Source: Rostrohypoxylon terebratum (lineage: Eukaryota; Ascomycota; Sordariomycetes; Xylariales; Hypoxylaceae). From it: 64,000 bases of DNA. The position numbers were made by a program, and so were the translations under genes. The stretch lies in NCBI GenBank assembly GCA_022497145.1, contig MU385899.1, forward strand, positions 186,001 to 250,000, read 5' to 3'. Shown piece after piece: positions 35,361 to 46,403 of the stretch (position 1 is its first letter; every line of letters begins with the position of its first letter). The notes under the pieces were generated by a model. That model was not told the DNA's origin and ran no database searches. It saw only the letters and a list, made by a program, of their open reading frames with translations.

Positions 35361-35396
35361 ATCCTTTTCTTTTTTTTTTAAAAAAAAAAAAAAGGA
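35361..35396. repeat. T-tract/A-tract inverted repeat
   Basis: ATCCTTTTCT(n) directly followed by A14GGAT; the arms are complementary over about 18 bases with one mismatch. It lies 60 bases beyond the stop codon of the deaminase gene (minus strand), so it might act in 3' end formation. Confidence 0.75.
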
Positions 35397-35455
35397 TCAA
35401 TGACCAATATCGGATCTGACAGCTGACAGGTCTTCATCGTAGGTTCATTCAAGAA

Positions 35456-36084
35456 CTACTTCGTCTCCCTCGTCTTACACCAATACTTGTCGCTTTCTTC
35501 GACAACAACTTTACCCACGTCTTCCAAGGGCCCAATGACCTCGATATCTTTCTGCGGACAACCCTTCAAGAAGTCTCTAGTATGCCAATCCATGGTAAAG
35601 TTCTCTTTGTTACCCGGTCCAGTCAATTCATATAACTGGTCGTTGCTACCCGCGAAAACAATGCGACCAATATGCGCCCACTGCCAGCATGCGCTCTGTC
35701 AGTCGTTGCTCTAAACGGAAGCTACCAAGACGAAGGACGCTGTAGACGCACATAGATAGTGGCAGTGCACATGCCACAGGGTTCCCACGTACTGAAAAGA
35801 GTACATTGCCATAAGAATTCCTTCGGATAGTGTTTATAGGCGAGCCTGGCGAGGGAACTCTCTGCGTGGTTGACCTGATCGACCGATTGATGGGTCAGTA
35901 ATACCTCGTCGTTATTTGGTCCTATCAGAGCTGCAGCAAAAGGCCTCTTCCCCAATGTAACGGCTCGGCGCTGTACCGCCAGTGCTACTTTGATGCCTGC
36001 TGAGACCTGTGCCGGTGTCATCGGCTTGCGTTGTGGAAATAAGTTGGGCGTCGACTCGGCTGCGATTTCGACCTCCGCCTCCAT
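35456..36084 (-). CDS. CMP/dCMP-type zinc deaminase (nucleoside/base deaminase)
   Basis: Exons on the minus strand 36084-35752 and 35680-35456; 185 residues. Cytidine-deaminase-fold enzyme with the zinc and proton-shuttle motif HAE (His73, Glu75 in VNHAESSLARLA) and the second motif PCxxC (Cys103 and Cys106 in EPCGMCTATIYW). The spliced second exon continues AHIGRIVFAGSNDQLYEL and ends DKYWCKTRETK. It would hydrolytically deaminate a base or nucleoside (guanine, cytosine or related); the sequence alone does not fix the substrate. The intron is 71 nt, phase 0. Same strand as the HAD hydrolase, 714 bases downstream of it. Confidence 0.87.
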
Positions 36085-36797
36085 CCTTAAATAGTTGTCT
36101 AGATGGGGTCAATTGAATTGTTGGTCGATCCGTTGTTGTATCGCGACGAGACAGGGACTTATTGTTTCTGGTAGCTTGTCGCCAACGCCCAATGTCTTAC
36201 AGCTGAGAGCAATTGGAGGAAATTACGGCGGCTGAAACTAAGCATCTATGGTAAGTTATGCGGGGAGATTGGCCGAGTCTTGCAACCATGGATCAATGGC
36301 GATATCCGGAGATAAGAACCCCACTACGGCGCTTCCCGGAGACTGGATAATAGATATCGCATACCATGGTACGGTATCGCAGATTTAATACCCAACATCA
36401 AGGGAGACATTTTCGGAAGGCCTATCCTAATCCCGGTTTACCGATGGATATGGATATACTACATTAGCTTGTTGCCTACCTAGGCTAGGCAGCCAGATAC
36501 CAACATCTACATACCCGTCAATTGATGAGCGAACATTCAAGGCCATTGTGCTACCTTCAACTCCATAAGCTGGCTTAAAAGTACCTGATAGGTACGATGC
36601 AAAGTCACTGTCTTCGAAAGTTACGGCTCAGCACGCCACTCCTTGCCACATCCTATGAATTAGAACCAAATTGCGAAAGTACGGGTTACAACTATTCTTT
36701 TTGATTGCAAATGCTAGATAAGTAACGATCGCGGTTCGGCACGTTATTGCGCTTATTCCTATACATTTATCCCTATTCATGCCTAGTATGTAGGTAA
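36085..36797. other. Intergenic region, no gene seen
   Basis: Promoter side of the deaminase gene and 3' side of the HAD gene. No coding frame recognised. Confidence 0.5.
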
Positions 36798-37782
36798 CTA
36801 TAATTTGGCATTGGTGCCTCCCAACTTGGGCTTAATAGGTATCTTAGGATGATTGCCGGCCAGTTTAAGACCAGTGATGTCCTCGAGTTCATCGACTGCC
36901 TCGAATGCTTTTCCTAACGGCACCTTGATGGTTCGGAACCCTGCTTTCTTAGCCGCCTTAAGATTCTCGCCAATGTCATCGAGGAATACAATATCTTCTG
37001 GCTTTATTCCATCTTTCCAACCCAACGTTTGCCCTCGCGGCTCAGCTACGTGAGACTTGGCAAAATTGTTTACTTCATTTAACGCGTATTGATATATCTG
37101 AGGGTCTGGCTTTCTTAACCCTACGTGCGCCGACGATACGAAGACGTCGAACAATTCCCTGATTGGGCCGGCAAAGAAGTCCTCTCGGTGAAGTGCATGG
37201 CCTGGAGGGAAGATGACGGTATTGCTCAGTGCAGCTAGGATGAACTGCCCACTGGCCCTCAGATTTCTAAGTGCCGGATGCATCCACGGATCTGGAGCTG
37301 TTGATGCCGTCATCATGTCGTTGAATAGCCAACGCGCGTCGAGGTTCGGAAGTGGAGGAATCTCATTGGGAAGACTCGGGTTCTTTGATTGCTGGACTTT
37401 GTAGAATGTGTCCCACCGAACGGGATCATGTAAATCTCTGTCGAAGCCGGCATAGAATGCATCGTCCAGGGCAATCTCACCCCTTTCTAGCCTATGCCAG
37501 AAACCGCTGGGGGCTGTTTTGGAGATGGAAAAATTGATCCAACCTGGTGGTATGCCCAGGCTTAATTCATAGTCTAATATGGACTGAAAAGGTGAGATGA
37601 CCTAGAAGTAGGTTAGCAATTTGAAGTCTCATGATTGTAAAGAAACCAGAGGCTTTCAATTGGTTATAATTGAGTATGTCGAGTTACGCAGTGAAGTCGA
37701 GGGACCATGAATGACTGGAGAGACTGACACAAACACCACCGATATCAAATAGAAGGACCTTTGGCTTCTTGCGGTCAGCCAT
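36798..37782 (-). CDS. HAD-superfamily hydrolase (epoxide hydrolase N-terminal-like phosphatase)
   Basis: Exons on the minus strand 37782-37729 and 37601-36798; 285 residues. HAD motif I is VLLFDIGGVC with nucleophile Asp13 (the second Asp of DxD is Gly, as in soluble-epoxide-hydrolase N-domains and related HADs). Motif II is ALSNT, motif III KPDPQIYQYAL, motif IV IVFLDDIGENLKAAKKAGF. A helical cap lies between motifs I and II. Likely a phosphatase or dehalogenase-like enzyme on a small metabolite; the substrate is unknown. The 127-nt intron lies just after motif I (GGVC|VISPF), with donor GTCAGT and acceptor TTCTAG. Divergent from RPL5; 475 bases separate the two start codons. Confidence 0.87.
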
Positions 37783-38257
37783 CGTGCTGTCTAACCTATT
37801 TCTTTTTACACGTATAACAGATTTAATACTAGAATTAGGTTATGAGATCGAATGAATGCCGAGATAGATTTCTATGACAATATAAATAATTTTCATCAAG
37901 TGTTTGAGAGTGGAAAGATGATTCGATTAGTGTTCTCAGATCGCTGTCGAGTCTCCAAAGCTACTCCGAGACATACCTCGGCTTATTGATTAGATAAGCC
38001 TTAACAATGGTACCTGCCTACCTAGTACATGGTCTGTGCTTCACGGAGGTCCACTTCGTCACCTACCCCAGTATCAGAACTTGCAGCATTGCTTATTCGT
38101 AACCCCACCAGGGCAAGCGAGCGCACATGTGCGAAATTCCAGATTAAACCCACTACTTTTTTTTCAATTCGCAACATTTCTTTCCTTCTCATCCACCAAC
38201 TTCAACACCTTCGACCAACAAGCTGATAGCACTCGCCTACCAGCAACATCAGTCAAG
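37783..38257. promoter_or_regulatory. Bidirectional promoter region, HAD gene / RPL5
   Basis: 475 bases between two divergent start codons. The RPL5 side has a T-run and CT-rich stretch (about 38152-38215), typical of ribosomal-protein promoters and 5' UTRs in filamentous fungi. No specific factor site is claimed. Confidence 0.45.
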
Positions 38258-39381
38258 ATGGTAAGTAAAACATAAATGAGAAAGTCATTGCAATGCTAGA
38301 AATGGCGAATATTGCAAACATGACATTTGATCCCAAGGGTCAATGCAAGATGCTTCGGAACAGAGAGAAATATTTCTGAAGCGCAAATTGCTGACTCGAT
38401 GGGATTTCAATAGCCGTTCCACAAGGTGGTCAAGAGCAGCTCCTACTACAGGTAAGTCATCCAATTCATTCAAGAACCTTTACTCAACGACAGCCAAATT
38501 GACAATTACCTCGCAGCCGCTTCCAAACCAAGTACAAGCGCCGTCGTCAAGGAAAGACCGATTACTATGCCCGCAAGCGTCTGATCACCCAGGCCAAGAA
38601 CAAATACAACGCACCCAAGTACCGCCTGGTCGTTCGCTTCACCAACCGCGACATCATCACCCAGATCGTCACCTCCGAGATTGCTGGCGACAAGGTTTTT
38701 GCTGCCGCCTACTCCCACGAGCTTAAGGCCTACGGCATTGAGCATGGTCTAACCAACTGGGCTGCTGCCTACGCCACTGGCTTGCTTCTTGCCCGCCGTG
38801 TCCTCAAGAAGCTTGGTCTTGACGAGACCTTCACTGGCGTCGAGGAGCCTGATGGAGAATTCACCCTAACCGAGGCTGCTGAGGAGGACGGCGAAGAGCG
38901 CCGACCTTTCAAGGCCTTCCTCGACGTCGGTCTTGCCCGAACTTCCACTGGTGCCCGTGTCTTCGGTGTCATGAAGGGTGCTTCTGACGGTGGTATCCTT
39001 GTCCCTCACTCCGAGAACCGATTCCCCGGTTACGACATGGAGAGCGAGGAGCTCGACGCTGAGACCTTGAAGAAGTACATCTACGCTGGTCACGTTGCCG
39101 AGTACATGGAAACTCTTGCCGACGATGATGAGGAGCGATACAAGAGCCAGTTCCAGAAGTACCTCGACGACGATATTGAGGCTGATGGTCTTGAGGAATT
39201 GTACACTGAGGCTCACGCCGCCATCCGTGAGGACCCCTTCAAGAAGGCTGAGAGCGACGCTCCCAAGAAGAGCAAGGAGGAGTGGAAGGCCGAGTCCAAG
39301 AAGTACAGGACTCCCAAGTCCACCAAGCAGGAGAAGGTCGAGAGAGTTAAGGCTAAGATTGCCGAGCGCAACCAGGAATAA
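38258..39381 (+). CDS. RPL5: 60S ribosomal protein L5 (uL18)
   Basis: Large-subunit protein that binds 5S rRNA together with uL5. Exons: 38258-38260 (the start codon alone), 38414-38451, 38517-39381; 301 residues, normal for the family. Spliced N-terminus MPFHKVVKSSSYYSRFQTKY, then RRRQGKTDYYARKRLITQ, NKYNAPKYRLVVRFTNRDI, YGIEHGLTNWAAAYATGLLL, KAFLDVGLARTSTGARVFG, MKGASDGGILVPHS, FPGYD, and the basic C-terminal KKYRTPKSTKQEKVERVK. A 3-nt first exon with a 153-nt intron is typical of ribosomal-protein genes. Codon use is strongly C-ending, as expected of a highly expressed gene. The long frame on the opposite strand is a by-product of this bias. Confidence 0.97.
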
Positions 39382-40425
39382 GCTGCTGGTGTCAGGAAGG
39401 AAAAAATGGGTGTCGTTCCACATTTACGGTTGTCTTCAGGCATCGGAGTTATAGGAATGGCTCATTTGATAGGTCACTAAACGAATGAATGAAGTTTATG
39501 CACCGTCATCGTTCTGAATGTTGAAATGTGTTTGTGAATGTCTAGTCCCTGCCTTACTGCCCTAATGCTCCTCTAACCCTATATAACAATAACATTACCT
39601 CGGGTGTCATAAATGAGTTGTAGTCTACATCCCCGAAGCTAAGTTTTAGATTGAATGACTACACCTATGTTCATTATTCTCCGGTAACATGGTTGAAATA
39701 TCCTTCTGGTGTCCTCGTGCTGCAACGAATCTGGTGTGGTTGGTTGTGTGAAGATCTGGCGATGTTTGGAATTTCTTGGACTGAAGCCAAGGAGTAAGCG
39801 CTCTCGCTACTTGTGCAGCTTCTCCTTTCCCGATCAAAACATTCGTGTATAAAGACCTCCGGAGAATAGGAGTTTATAAAAGTTCAACTGTCTCCGTCTC
39901 GTCCTATTCACCGACTTCGCTGCAGTTAAAGCCATCTGCGTAATGCCGGTTATCTCTGAGGATTCGGTAGTTCTAAGGGGTCATCTCTTACCTAGAATTA
40001 TCCCCTTCAAACATGAGATGATGGAATCCCTCCGTTAGTCAGGCATGGTTTCCTCAAGCTAGTTGATGTTGTTGCTAGAATTGCACGGAGATGGTGCCAT
40101 AGCCCGACGGTATGACAACCAGCCGTCGGCGCAATGTGGATTAACTTTGACACGATCCTAGTATTCTGTATTGCTTAACTTAGATATATCCATTTATGTG
40201 CGTACCTATAGATTTACACAGCTGTGAAAACCGTGTGATGAATCGAGCCGCGGGAATCTATAGTTGATCCGAGTGAGGAAGAGATCATGTGTATATATGA
40301 AGGATATGTCATCCAGCTTCTATTCAAATAGAAGTCTGAACATAATTCAACTATATCTAAGGTATACTACTACCGCTCTTTCGCTATCCCTAGAACGACG
40401 CCCAGGAAACAATCAAGTTTGAACC
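39382..40425. other. Intergenic region, no gene seen
   Basis: 3' region of RPL5 and promoter of the EthD gene. No coding frame recognised. Confidence 0.5.
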
Positions 40426-41080
40426 ATGTCGGTAACCGGAAACGACGCGGGAGCCGCCCCGGGCCGCTTGCTGCGGATGACTCTCCAGGTGTATGCCAAC
40501 AAGAAGAACAAGCCAGAGGACAACGAGGCCTTCGCCCGCGAATATCTTGCCAAGGTAGCTGAAATCGACGCCCGTAATGGTATGGAGGCGTATCAGCAGG
40601 TGAGCAGTCCAGACCGCACAGAACTGTTCAGCACCGAATTAACAGGCCTCGTCTTAAACCCGTAGGTCTATACGCCCCCGCCTTACCGCACGGCATTGGA
40701 GGAGATGAGCCGTGCTAGGAATCGGGGCTGGGTCGTCGATGTAGGTCCTATCTCCCTGCCTTCACTCTGTCACATGCTCAACCCCTATCTGAGTATGTAT
40801 CATACCATAATCGCTCTAGCGTTAACTCAGACCCCAGGACCACGACATCACGGTCGAGTTCTACTTCCGCAGCTTCAAGGAGCTGGAGAGGGTGCGCGCC
40901 GATCCGGATTTCCAGACCCTGCAGGCGGGCGAGGGACCATATGTTAACTTGGTCCACACGGTTGCTTCGTTGGGCTGGGTCGAGAGGCATGTTGATGGCG
41001 GGAAGGTGGTTAATGTTAAGGATGGGAAGTCGACGTACCCGCCTTGGGGGGAGTTGATGGATTTGTCTACGGCGGGGTAG
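40426..41080 (+). CDS. EthD-domain (dimeric alpha/beta barrel) protein
   Basis: Exons 40426-40599, 40666-40740, 40838-41080; 163 residues. A small protein of the EthD/dimeric ferredoxin-like barrel type: RLLRMTLQVYANKKNKPED starts the first strand and helix, then FAREYLAKVAEIDARNGM, and after splicing DHDITVEFYFRSFKELERV, ADPDFQTLQAGEGPYVN, a conserved-looking pattern of EthD proteins from secondary-metabolism loci. The usual His-rich tail of bacterial EthD is absent. EthD-like proteins catalyse or assist decarboxylation, cyclisation or oxidation of aromatic polyketides, but the role here is unknown and the PKS is 14 kb away. Confidence 0.72.
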
Positions 41081-41661
41081 GCGGGAGATAGGTTGGGTAC
41101 CTAGAGTTGGGAGACATTTTGACTTGACATAGTGAAGTAAGGAGAATACTTTAGAGCCCTTACGCACTGCAGAGCTCTTCGTATTCAAGGTTGAAGTAGC
41201 ATAACTAGGTATGAAGCCCTTACACCGTATACATAGAGCTCAACACAGATGGATATTTCAATATCACCTCGATTCCCAATGTTTTCAAGGGGCTACAGGC
41301 GTGCTTCATCTACCATCCAGACGAGGACACACCTGTCAATATCCAAGTCCGCGGATGCCGCGCTCCTGAAATCCAGCTGATTTAAAACACTATGCTGTCT
41401 TCAAGGCCATGGAAATTTGGTAAGCAAGGCATTATCAAAGTTCGAGCTTCAATTCTGAGAATGAGCACCCCCTTTGTTAACGTTTCAATATGCACCATCG
41501 GATGCCAGTACCTATGAAAACTTAGACAATGAGGTTTTGATACATATCCTGTTTGCTAGTGCTTTCTGCCTAACCAGTTAGAACAAATCGATATGCTTTA
41601 AAAGTCAACCATATAAACTGATCGACCAAACCTGTCTTCTAAATCGCCAAGTTTCAAGGGC

Positions 41662-41750
41662 TGGATAGGTACGGCCTAGTGGTATGAGCATTCTTATTAT
41701 GAGTATCGTTAAGACCACTAAACTCTGGGGTTCGATTCCTTGGGCAGCTA
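41662..41750 (+). pseudogene. tRNA-like Pol III relic (possible SINE head)
   Basis: An A-box-like stretch GGCCTAGTGGTATGAGCA (about 41674-41691) and a good B box GGTTCGATTCC (41729-41739) lie about 55 bases apart in tRNA-like order, and a TTTTT run follows at about 41769. Acceptor and T stems do not pair well and the middle is too long for a normal tRNA, so it is not an intact tRNA gene. Confidence 0.35.
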
Positions 41751-43741
41751 AATTAATCTTTTAATGTGTTTTTCCCCTAATTGGTACGGATCTCATAGAC
41801 CATCAAGTTATGAAGGCTTCATGTCGGTTGTCTCAATGAGCTACACGAGAAATTGCTGTTTCAGCTTCCTGGGTCATTTTGTGCCAATGAACAGCGGTGA
41901 ACGTAGATAGATTCAAGCGAGGGAACGGTTGACACGGCGTTTGAGACGATACTCTAAGACCTTGATCTAGAATCATTGTGAGAAGTAGTTGCAGTGAGCC
42001 AATAGTTATGGCGCTTCGAATGCTGTGGACGGAGAAATGCCCTGAGCCGATTTCGGATGCATTTGGAAAGTTGGGAAATGAAACATGTAACGTGGTTGAT
42101 GCGGCATATAAACTGTCCACGAGCTTCAACGTCCGTGGAAATTACAATGGGCTAGGTACCAAAGGGTAGTCGGAAAGACCGGCTCGGAGCCGGAGGATAC
42201 GGATGGTTGTGATCATGCTGAGGAAGCTTCGTCACGGCACACGACTGACGGCATCCCCGAAGGTGCGACTGCCACCTGCAATCGCTTAGTCATACTCCGG
42301 TATTAATATCGAAAAAAAAAACATTGAAATTATACGTGTGTTAGGTATCTAGTAAGTGCTGTTTACTAGTAGAGTGAACGACGTGTGGTACACATCTACT
42401 TATGGATGTATTGGTTCAATTCTTAGCACTGTGAATATAGATACATTAAGTGTCAATTTACCAGGTTCAGGTTGTGTTGAGACGTGTTCGTAAGCGAGGG
42501 TTTTTTTTTTTTATATAACCACACGTCTGAGGTGATGTAGGAGGCTTGCGTGAGCTGGATCTAGACTCCTACTTGAGTAATTTGCAGAGCTGCAAAGTTT
42601 GCTGCAGAATTACGTAGGTGCCTCTCATAGTGCTGCCATGGTCGGTAACTTATCTCCCTCATCGGTACTGATACGCCAATGATACCTTGTTCTTTTATCT
42701 GGCATGGCGGTATTCGAATACTTGAGTGTTTTTTCTGAGCAAACGTAGGTATCGACAGCTCAACAGCAGAGACTTGACCATCCCAACAAGTACAATAACC
42801 GAAGATTGTATCACAGATTCAATATTCGCAATAGATTGGAGGCTGGCCCATCAGGTAGCGCGACGCAAACCAATTTAGTGCTCGGCTTGTCGGGGTGTTG
42901 TTGAATCCTCCAAACAGATTCCGAAGCAGGCTGGCAGGCTGGCAGGGTGAAGCAGCAGGGCGAGCAGGGTAAATTTGCATTGGTCCTTGGTTTTTTTTTC
43001 ATCCAGCTCTAACCCAGTAACGAATACCTACCTAATAAGTCGCCTCACACGAGACCCGAGTATAAAGATGCCGTCATCTTAGTTTATCGCCAAGTCCTAG
43101 CCTATTCGTCCATTTGTTGAAGAACAACGATGTACATACAGGCTAGAAGGGTCCATAGAACCTGACTAGCTACGTTATACAACATCGTATCGTGCACATC
43201 GCGCAAAGACTCGTTATCTTTGCTAGAATGCTAGAATGCTAGAATATAATTGTACGACTCGAAGAGCCGTTTTCCGACTCCTCTGCCGACGACATCAGAG
43301 TGATGAACGTCTGACAATTCACTCCGACTGATGAGTGGTGAGTCTTCTCTTTCCTCTCTTTCCTAATGAATATTTCAATGCGTCGAACTAGTGAAGAAGG
43401 CGCCGAGACAACTATGATAGGATCGGCAGAAGCCGGGTCAGCTGATGGATGGGTTCGTGCTGGTTCGTGCTGGCAGGCTGGTTCGACCTGTTGGACCTAC
43501 CATTGGACCTACCTTGATCCAATGACATCCCATCCATATCTTTTAACGATCCAATGATATTATCGAGTAGCCTGGTAGCCCGACTAGGTAATAGTATCTA
43601 ATACCTATTAGTAGTAGTATTTTCCACCATTAGATGGGCGACTGGGCGACTGGACGACTGGACGACTGGACGCATTCGGTCATTTGTCTTAAATTTCTTG
43701 GGTGTTCTAGTTCTAGTTCTAACTTTGCCCCTCATCGTGCT

Positions 43742-43818
43742 CATGCTCCTTATGCTCCTTATGCTCCTTATGCCCTTATGCTCCTTATGCCCTTATGCCC
43801 TTATGCCCTTATGCCCTA
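43742..43818. repeat. ATGCTCCTT / ATGCCCTT tandem repeat
   Basis: About nine imperfect copies of an 8-9 base unit. Confidence 0.9.
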
Positions 43819-44671
43819 CACACATACTTACACGTGCATTTAGCATTCAACTCGTTTCCGCAGGCATGTGACGTATGTACTCCCATGTCAAATGTAAGTA
43901 TTTGTTAGCGTGTTTAGCGTGGAGGTACTTGCTGATCGTGTATGGCGCGACGGAAAACAGCGCATGCATGCGGTCATACCTGGGGTACGATGGGTACTCC
44001 TACAACGGGTACATCATTCCAATGTTGAAAGGGTACCTACGGTAGGGTACCCCCGTGATACCTCTAATACTTCTGCTAAAGGTTGCTGCTTCCATATTAC
44101 AGCATACATTTTCGCTTGGTGCCGTTGATTGTGCTACCAGTGTCCAGCGTGTTTCCAAACCTTGGAGGCTGACAGCGGCTAGCTAGTCCATTGAAAAGTT
44201 ACGCTAGACCCCCCTGAACACCCGCCGAAATTCCCCGTCACAGCATCCATACTACATAGCATCCAATACTAGGTATGTACTACATAAGTAGTATGTAGAA
44301 TGTAGATGCTAGACGTGCCTCGTGCTATCCACCAGAAGGATCCATGGATTCATGGATGGGGTAAACTGTAATAGACCTTCCAACGAAATAGGCTTGACCG
44401 CCCACTCCTTCCTGCCTTGGTCCTGTCATTCACCCACTGCTTGCCATCTGAACATCTTAACTCAAGCGAATCTAGCGAACCTAGCGAACCTTTTTAGTTG
44501 TTTGTGACGCGATGCTCCTTACATTTCATTCCAATTCCAATTCCACTCATAAAGAAATTGAGTTATGTATGAACGTTACGAATCTAATAAAAAGCAATGA
44601 ATATTAAACCTTGAGACTTGAAACGTCTACAACTTCCAAGGTTGACTTAAGTCTTACATATACCCGTGTAT

Positions 44672-44694
44672 ACCTAGGTCCTAGGTCCTAGGTT
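44672..44694. repeat. Dispersed CCTAGG palindrome, copy 4
   Basis: Three consecutive CCTAGGT units; the whole array is nearly its own reverse complement. Confidence 0.75.
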
Positions 44695-44845
44695 CTATGT
44701 ATGGATCTTCGATACTACTACACACACAATACACAATATACACATACACACATACAAAGACCTAACATCAAAGTTACAATTATTACTGCTACCGTCGCAA
44801 CGATGCTTACATATCTACACGTTTTGCTTTACATTCGCCGTTGAA

Positions 44846-44866
44846 TTTTTTTTTTTTTTAAAAAAA
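44846..44866. repeat. T14-A7 tract
   Basis: Fourteen T directly followed by seven A; same type as at 16669 and 35361. Confidence 0.9.
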
Positions 44867-45348
44867 TCCTCTTTCCCCTTTATCTTCGATTCGACGCCAC
44901 TGAAGTAACCTGAAAAAAAGCTTGTTACTTAGTCAGCTTCCTCAGCTACATTTCTTCCGGGTCCGTCTTCGTCCATACAACCATACAACCATACAGCCAT
45001 AAAAGACCTGCTAGACTAAAAAGTAGGTCGTGTCTTGATTAAATATATTGCATCATCCCATACAGCCCATACCCCGGGTCTTCGTACAGAATTGGTCACC
45101 TCCTTTAAGACGAAAAGCCGTGGACCCCACACTTCTTTTTCGAGCTTTAGTTCTGGAGCCCTGGAGCCCTGAAGCCCTGGAACCCATTCTAATATCTTGT
45201 CCTGCCGTGTCTCTTAGCTCTGGAGGTCTTTTAGTATTAATTCTCTAGTTCTCCAGATTCCTCTAGATCTGGATCTAATTCCAACCCAGAAGACATACGC
45301 ATCCAAGCACCTTAGTACTTGATCTAGCACCAGCACGGCAAAGGTCCA

Positions 45349-45381
45349 AGGGAAAGGGAAAGAGAAAGAGAAAGAGAAAGA
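45349..45381. repeat. (GGGAAA)/(GAGAAA)n repeat
   Basis: Purine-only tandem repeat on the plus strand. Confidence 0.85.
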
Positions 45382-46036
45382 TACCCGTATCTATTCGACC
45401 ACCGATTAATATCAACCACCCAACATGGCGAATGGCTGGGAATCATAGCCCTTGCTTGACCAACGAATACACACGTACACACGATACACACGTACTGGAG
45501 CTAGGCAGGGCTGAGCTATTCGGTTTTTGTTTTTTGTTCTTATGGTACCAACTCACCATATCAACATTTTACCTTTTTTTTTTTTATAACCACCATTGCC
45601 TTTATTTTCTTTGACCCTACGACCTGACGAATTCGAATTGTCCGGAGTTATTAATAGCCATTCCAACGCCCCCCGTAACGTACGCCCCCGTCAGCGCATT
45701 TACCCCAAGGCCCGCTCCGCCTTCGCTGCCACGAAGCAAGGCGAACGAGGGAGGAATACCATACGTCCGTGTCGAATAAACTCACGTGTAGCAAGGCTGT
45801 AGGTCGTAGGAGGGTTATATATATTATTTTCGGTATCTTGTTCGGTATCCGGCACCTGGTATCTTGCAACTTGCGTCTTGCATCTTGCAAAGCAAAAACC
45901 AGAATAGGCTGGGTTGGTCGTGGCATCGACTAGCCAAGTAGAACATAAATAAGTGAGGTTCAGTATGGAGCAGGTTATGGATGTTAGTTGGATGACCCAT
46001 GGAAAAGGTAAAACCCCATATGTTTAACCACCGGAA

Positions 46037-46091
46037 GATCTGATCTGATCTGACCTGATCTGCATCTGCATCTGCATCTGCATCTGTATCT
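46037..46091. repeat. GATCTG / CATCTG tandem repeat
   Basis: Four GATCTG-type units pass into five CATCTG units, about 310 bases before the LRR gene start. Confidence 0.85.
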
Positions 46092-46403
46092 TTCCCCTTC
46101 GCTAGCTCACCTGTTGCTTGTTATCTTGCTATTCCTAAGTTGCCAAGTCGCCAGCCCAATTATTTCTTCTCAAGCGCGAGTATTCGTCAAGAGAGGGGCT
46201 AACAAGGCACTTTTCCTTGGGACGCAGATAATTGGAACAACCGCGTCGCCTGGAATCCTTCAGCTAACCATGCCCAAGACTCTGCTCCGAATTTCTCGAT
46301 AAAATCAACAGCCGCCAGCAATGGAAATAGTAGCGGCAAACCATTATCCCCCCCGCCGCCTTCGTCAGGTTCCCCTCGGCCCTCAGCGGAGGCGTCCGCC
46401 CCA

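Larger units (their letters stand above)
33207..35455. other. Intergenic region with simple repeats, no gene seen
   Basis: Upstream of the DUF3431 gene and downstream of the deaminase gene. It holds GTGAGTGTG repeats (33321-33369), CTTGAA/CCCTTA repeats near 33750-33775, a CCTAGG array (33925-33953) and a T/A inverted repeat (35361-35396). The long open frame opposite the GTGAGTG repeat (His/Thr/Ser-rich) is a by-product of the repeat. Confidence 0.5.
41081..46403. other. Gene-poor region of 5.3 kb with repeats
   Basis: No frame with recognisable domains on either strand. It holds a tRNA-like Pol III sequence (41662-41750), a GACTGGACGACTGG repeat (about 43640-43675), an ATGCCCTT/ATGCTCCTT repeat (43742-43818), a CCTAGG array (44672-44694), a T/A junction (44846-44866), (GAAA)n (45349-45381) and an ATCTG repeat (46037-46091). 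From about 46205 to 46403 the frame of the LRR gene is open but lacks an ATG. Confidence 0.55.

Noticed and set aside
38261..38413. snoRNA inside the first RPL5 intron
   Set aside because: Ribosomal-protein introns often host C/D snoRNAs, but no good RTGATGA box paired with CTGA at the right spacing is visible.
38866..39423. 185-residue open frame on the minus strand
   Set aside because: It is antisense to RPL5 and explained by the strong C-ending codon bias of that gene; no domain.
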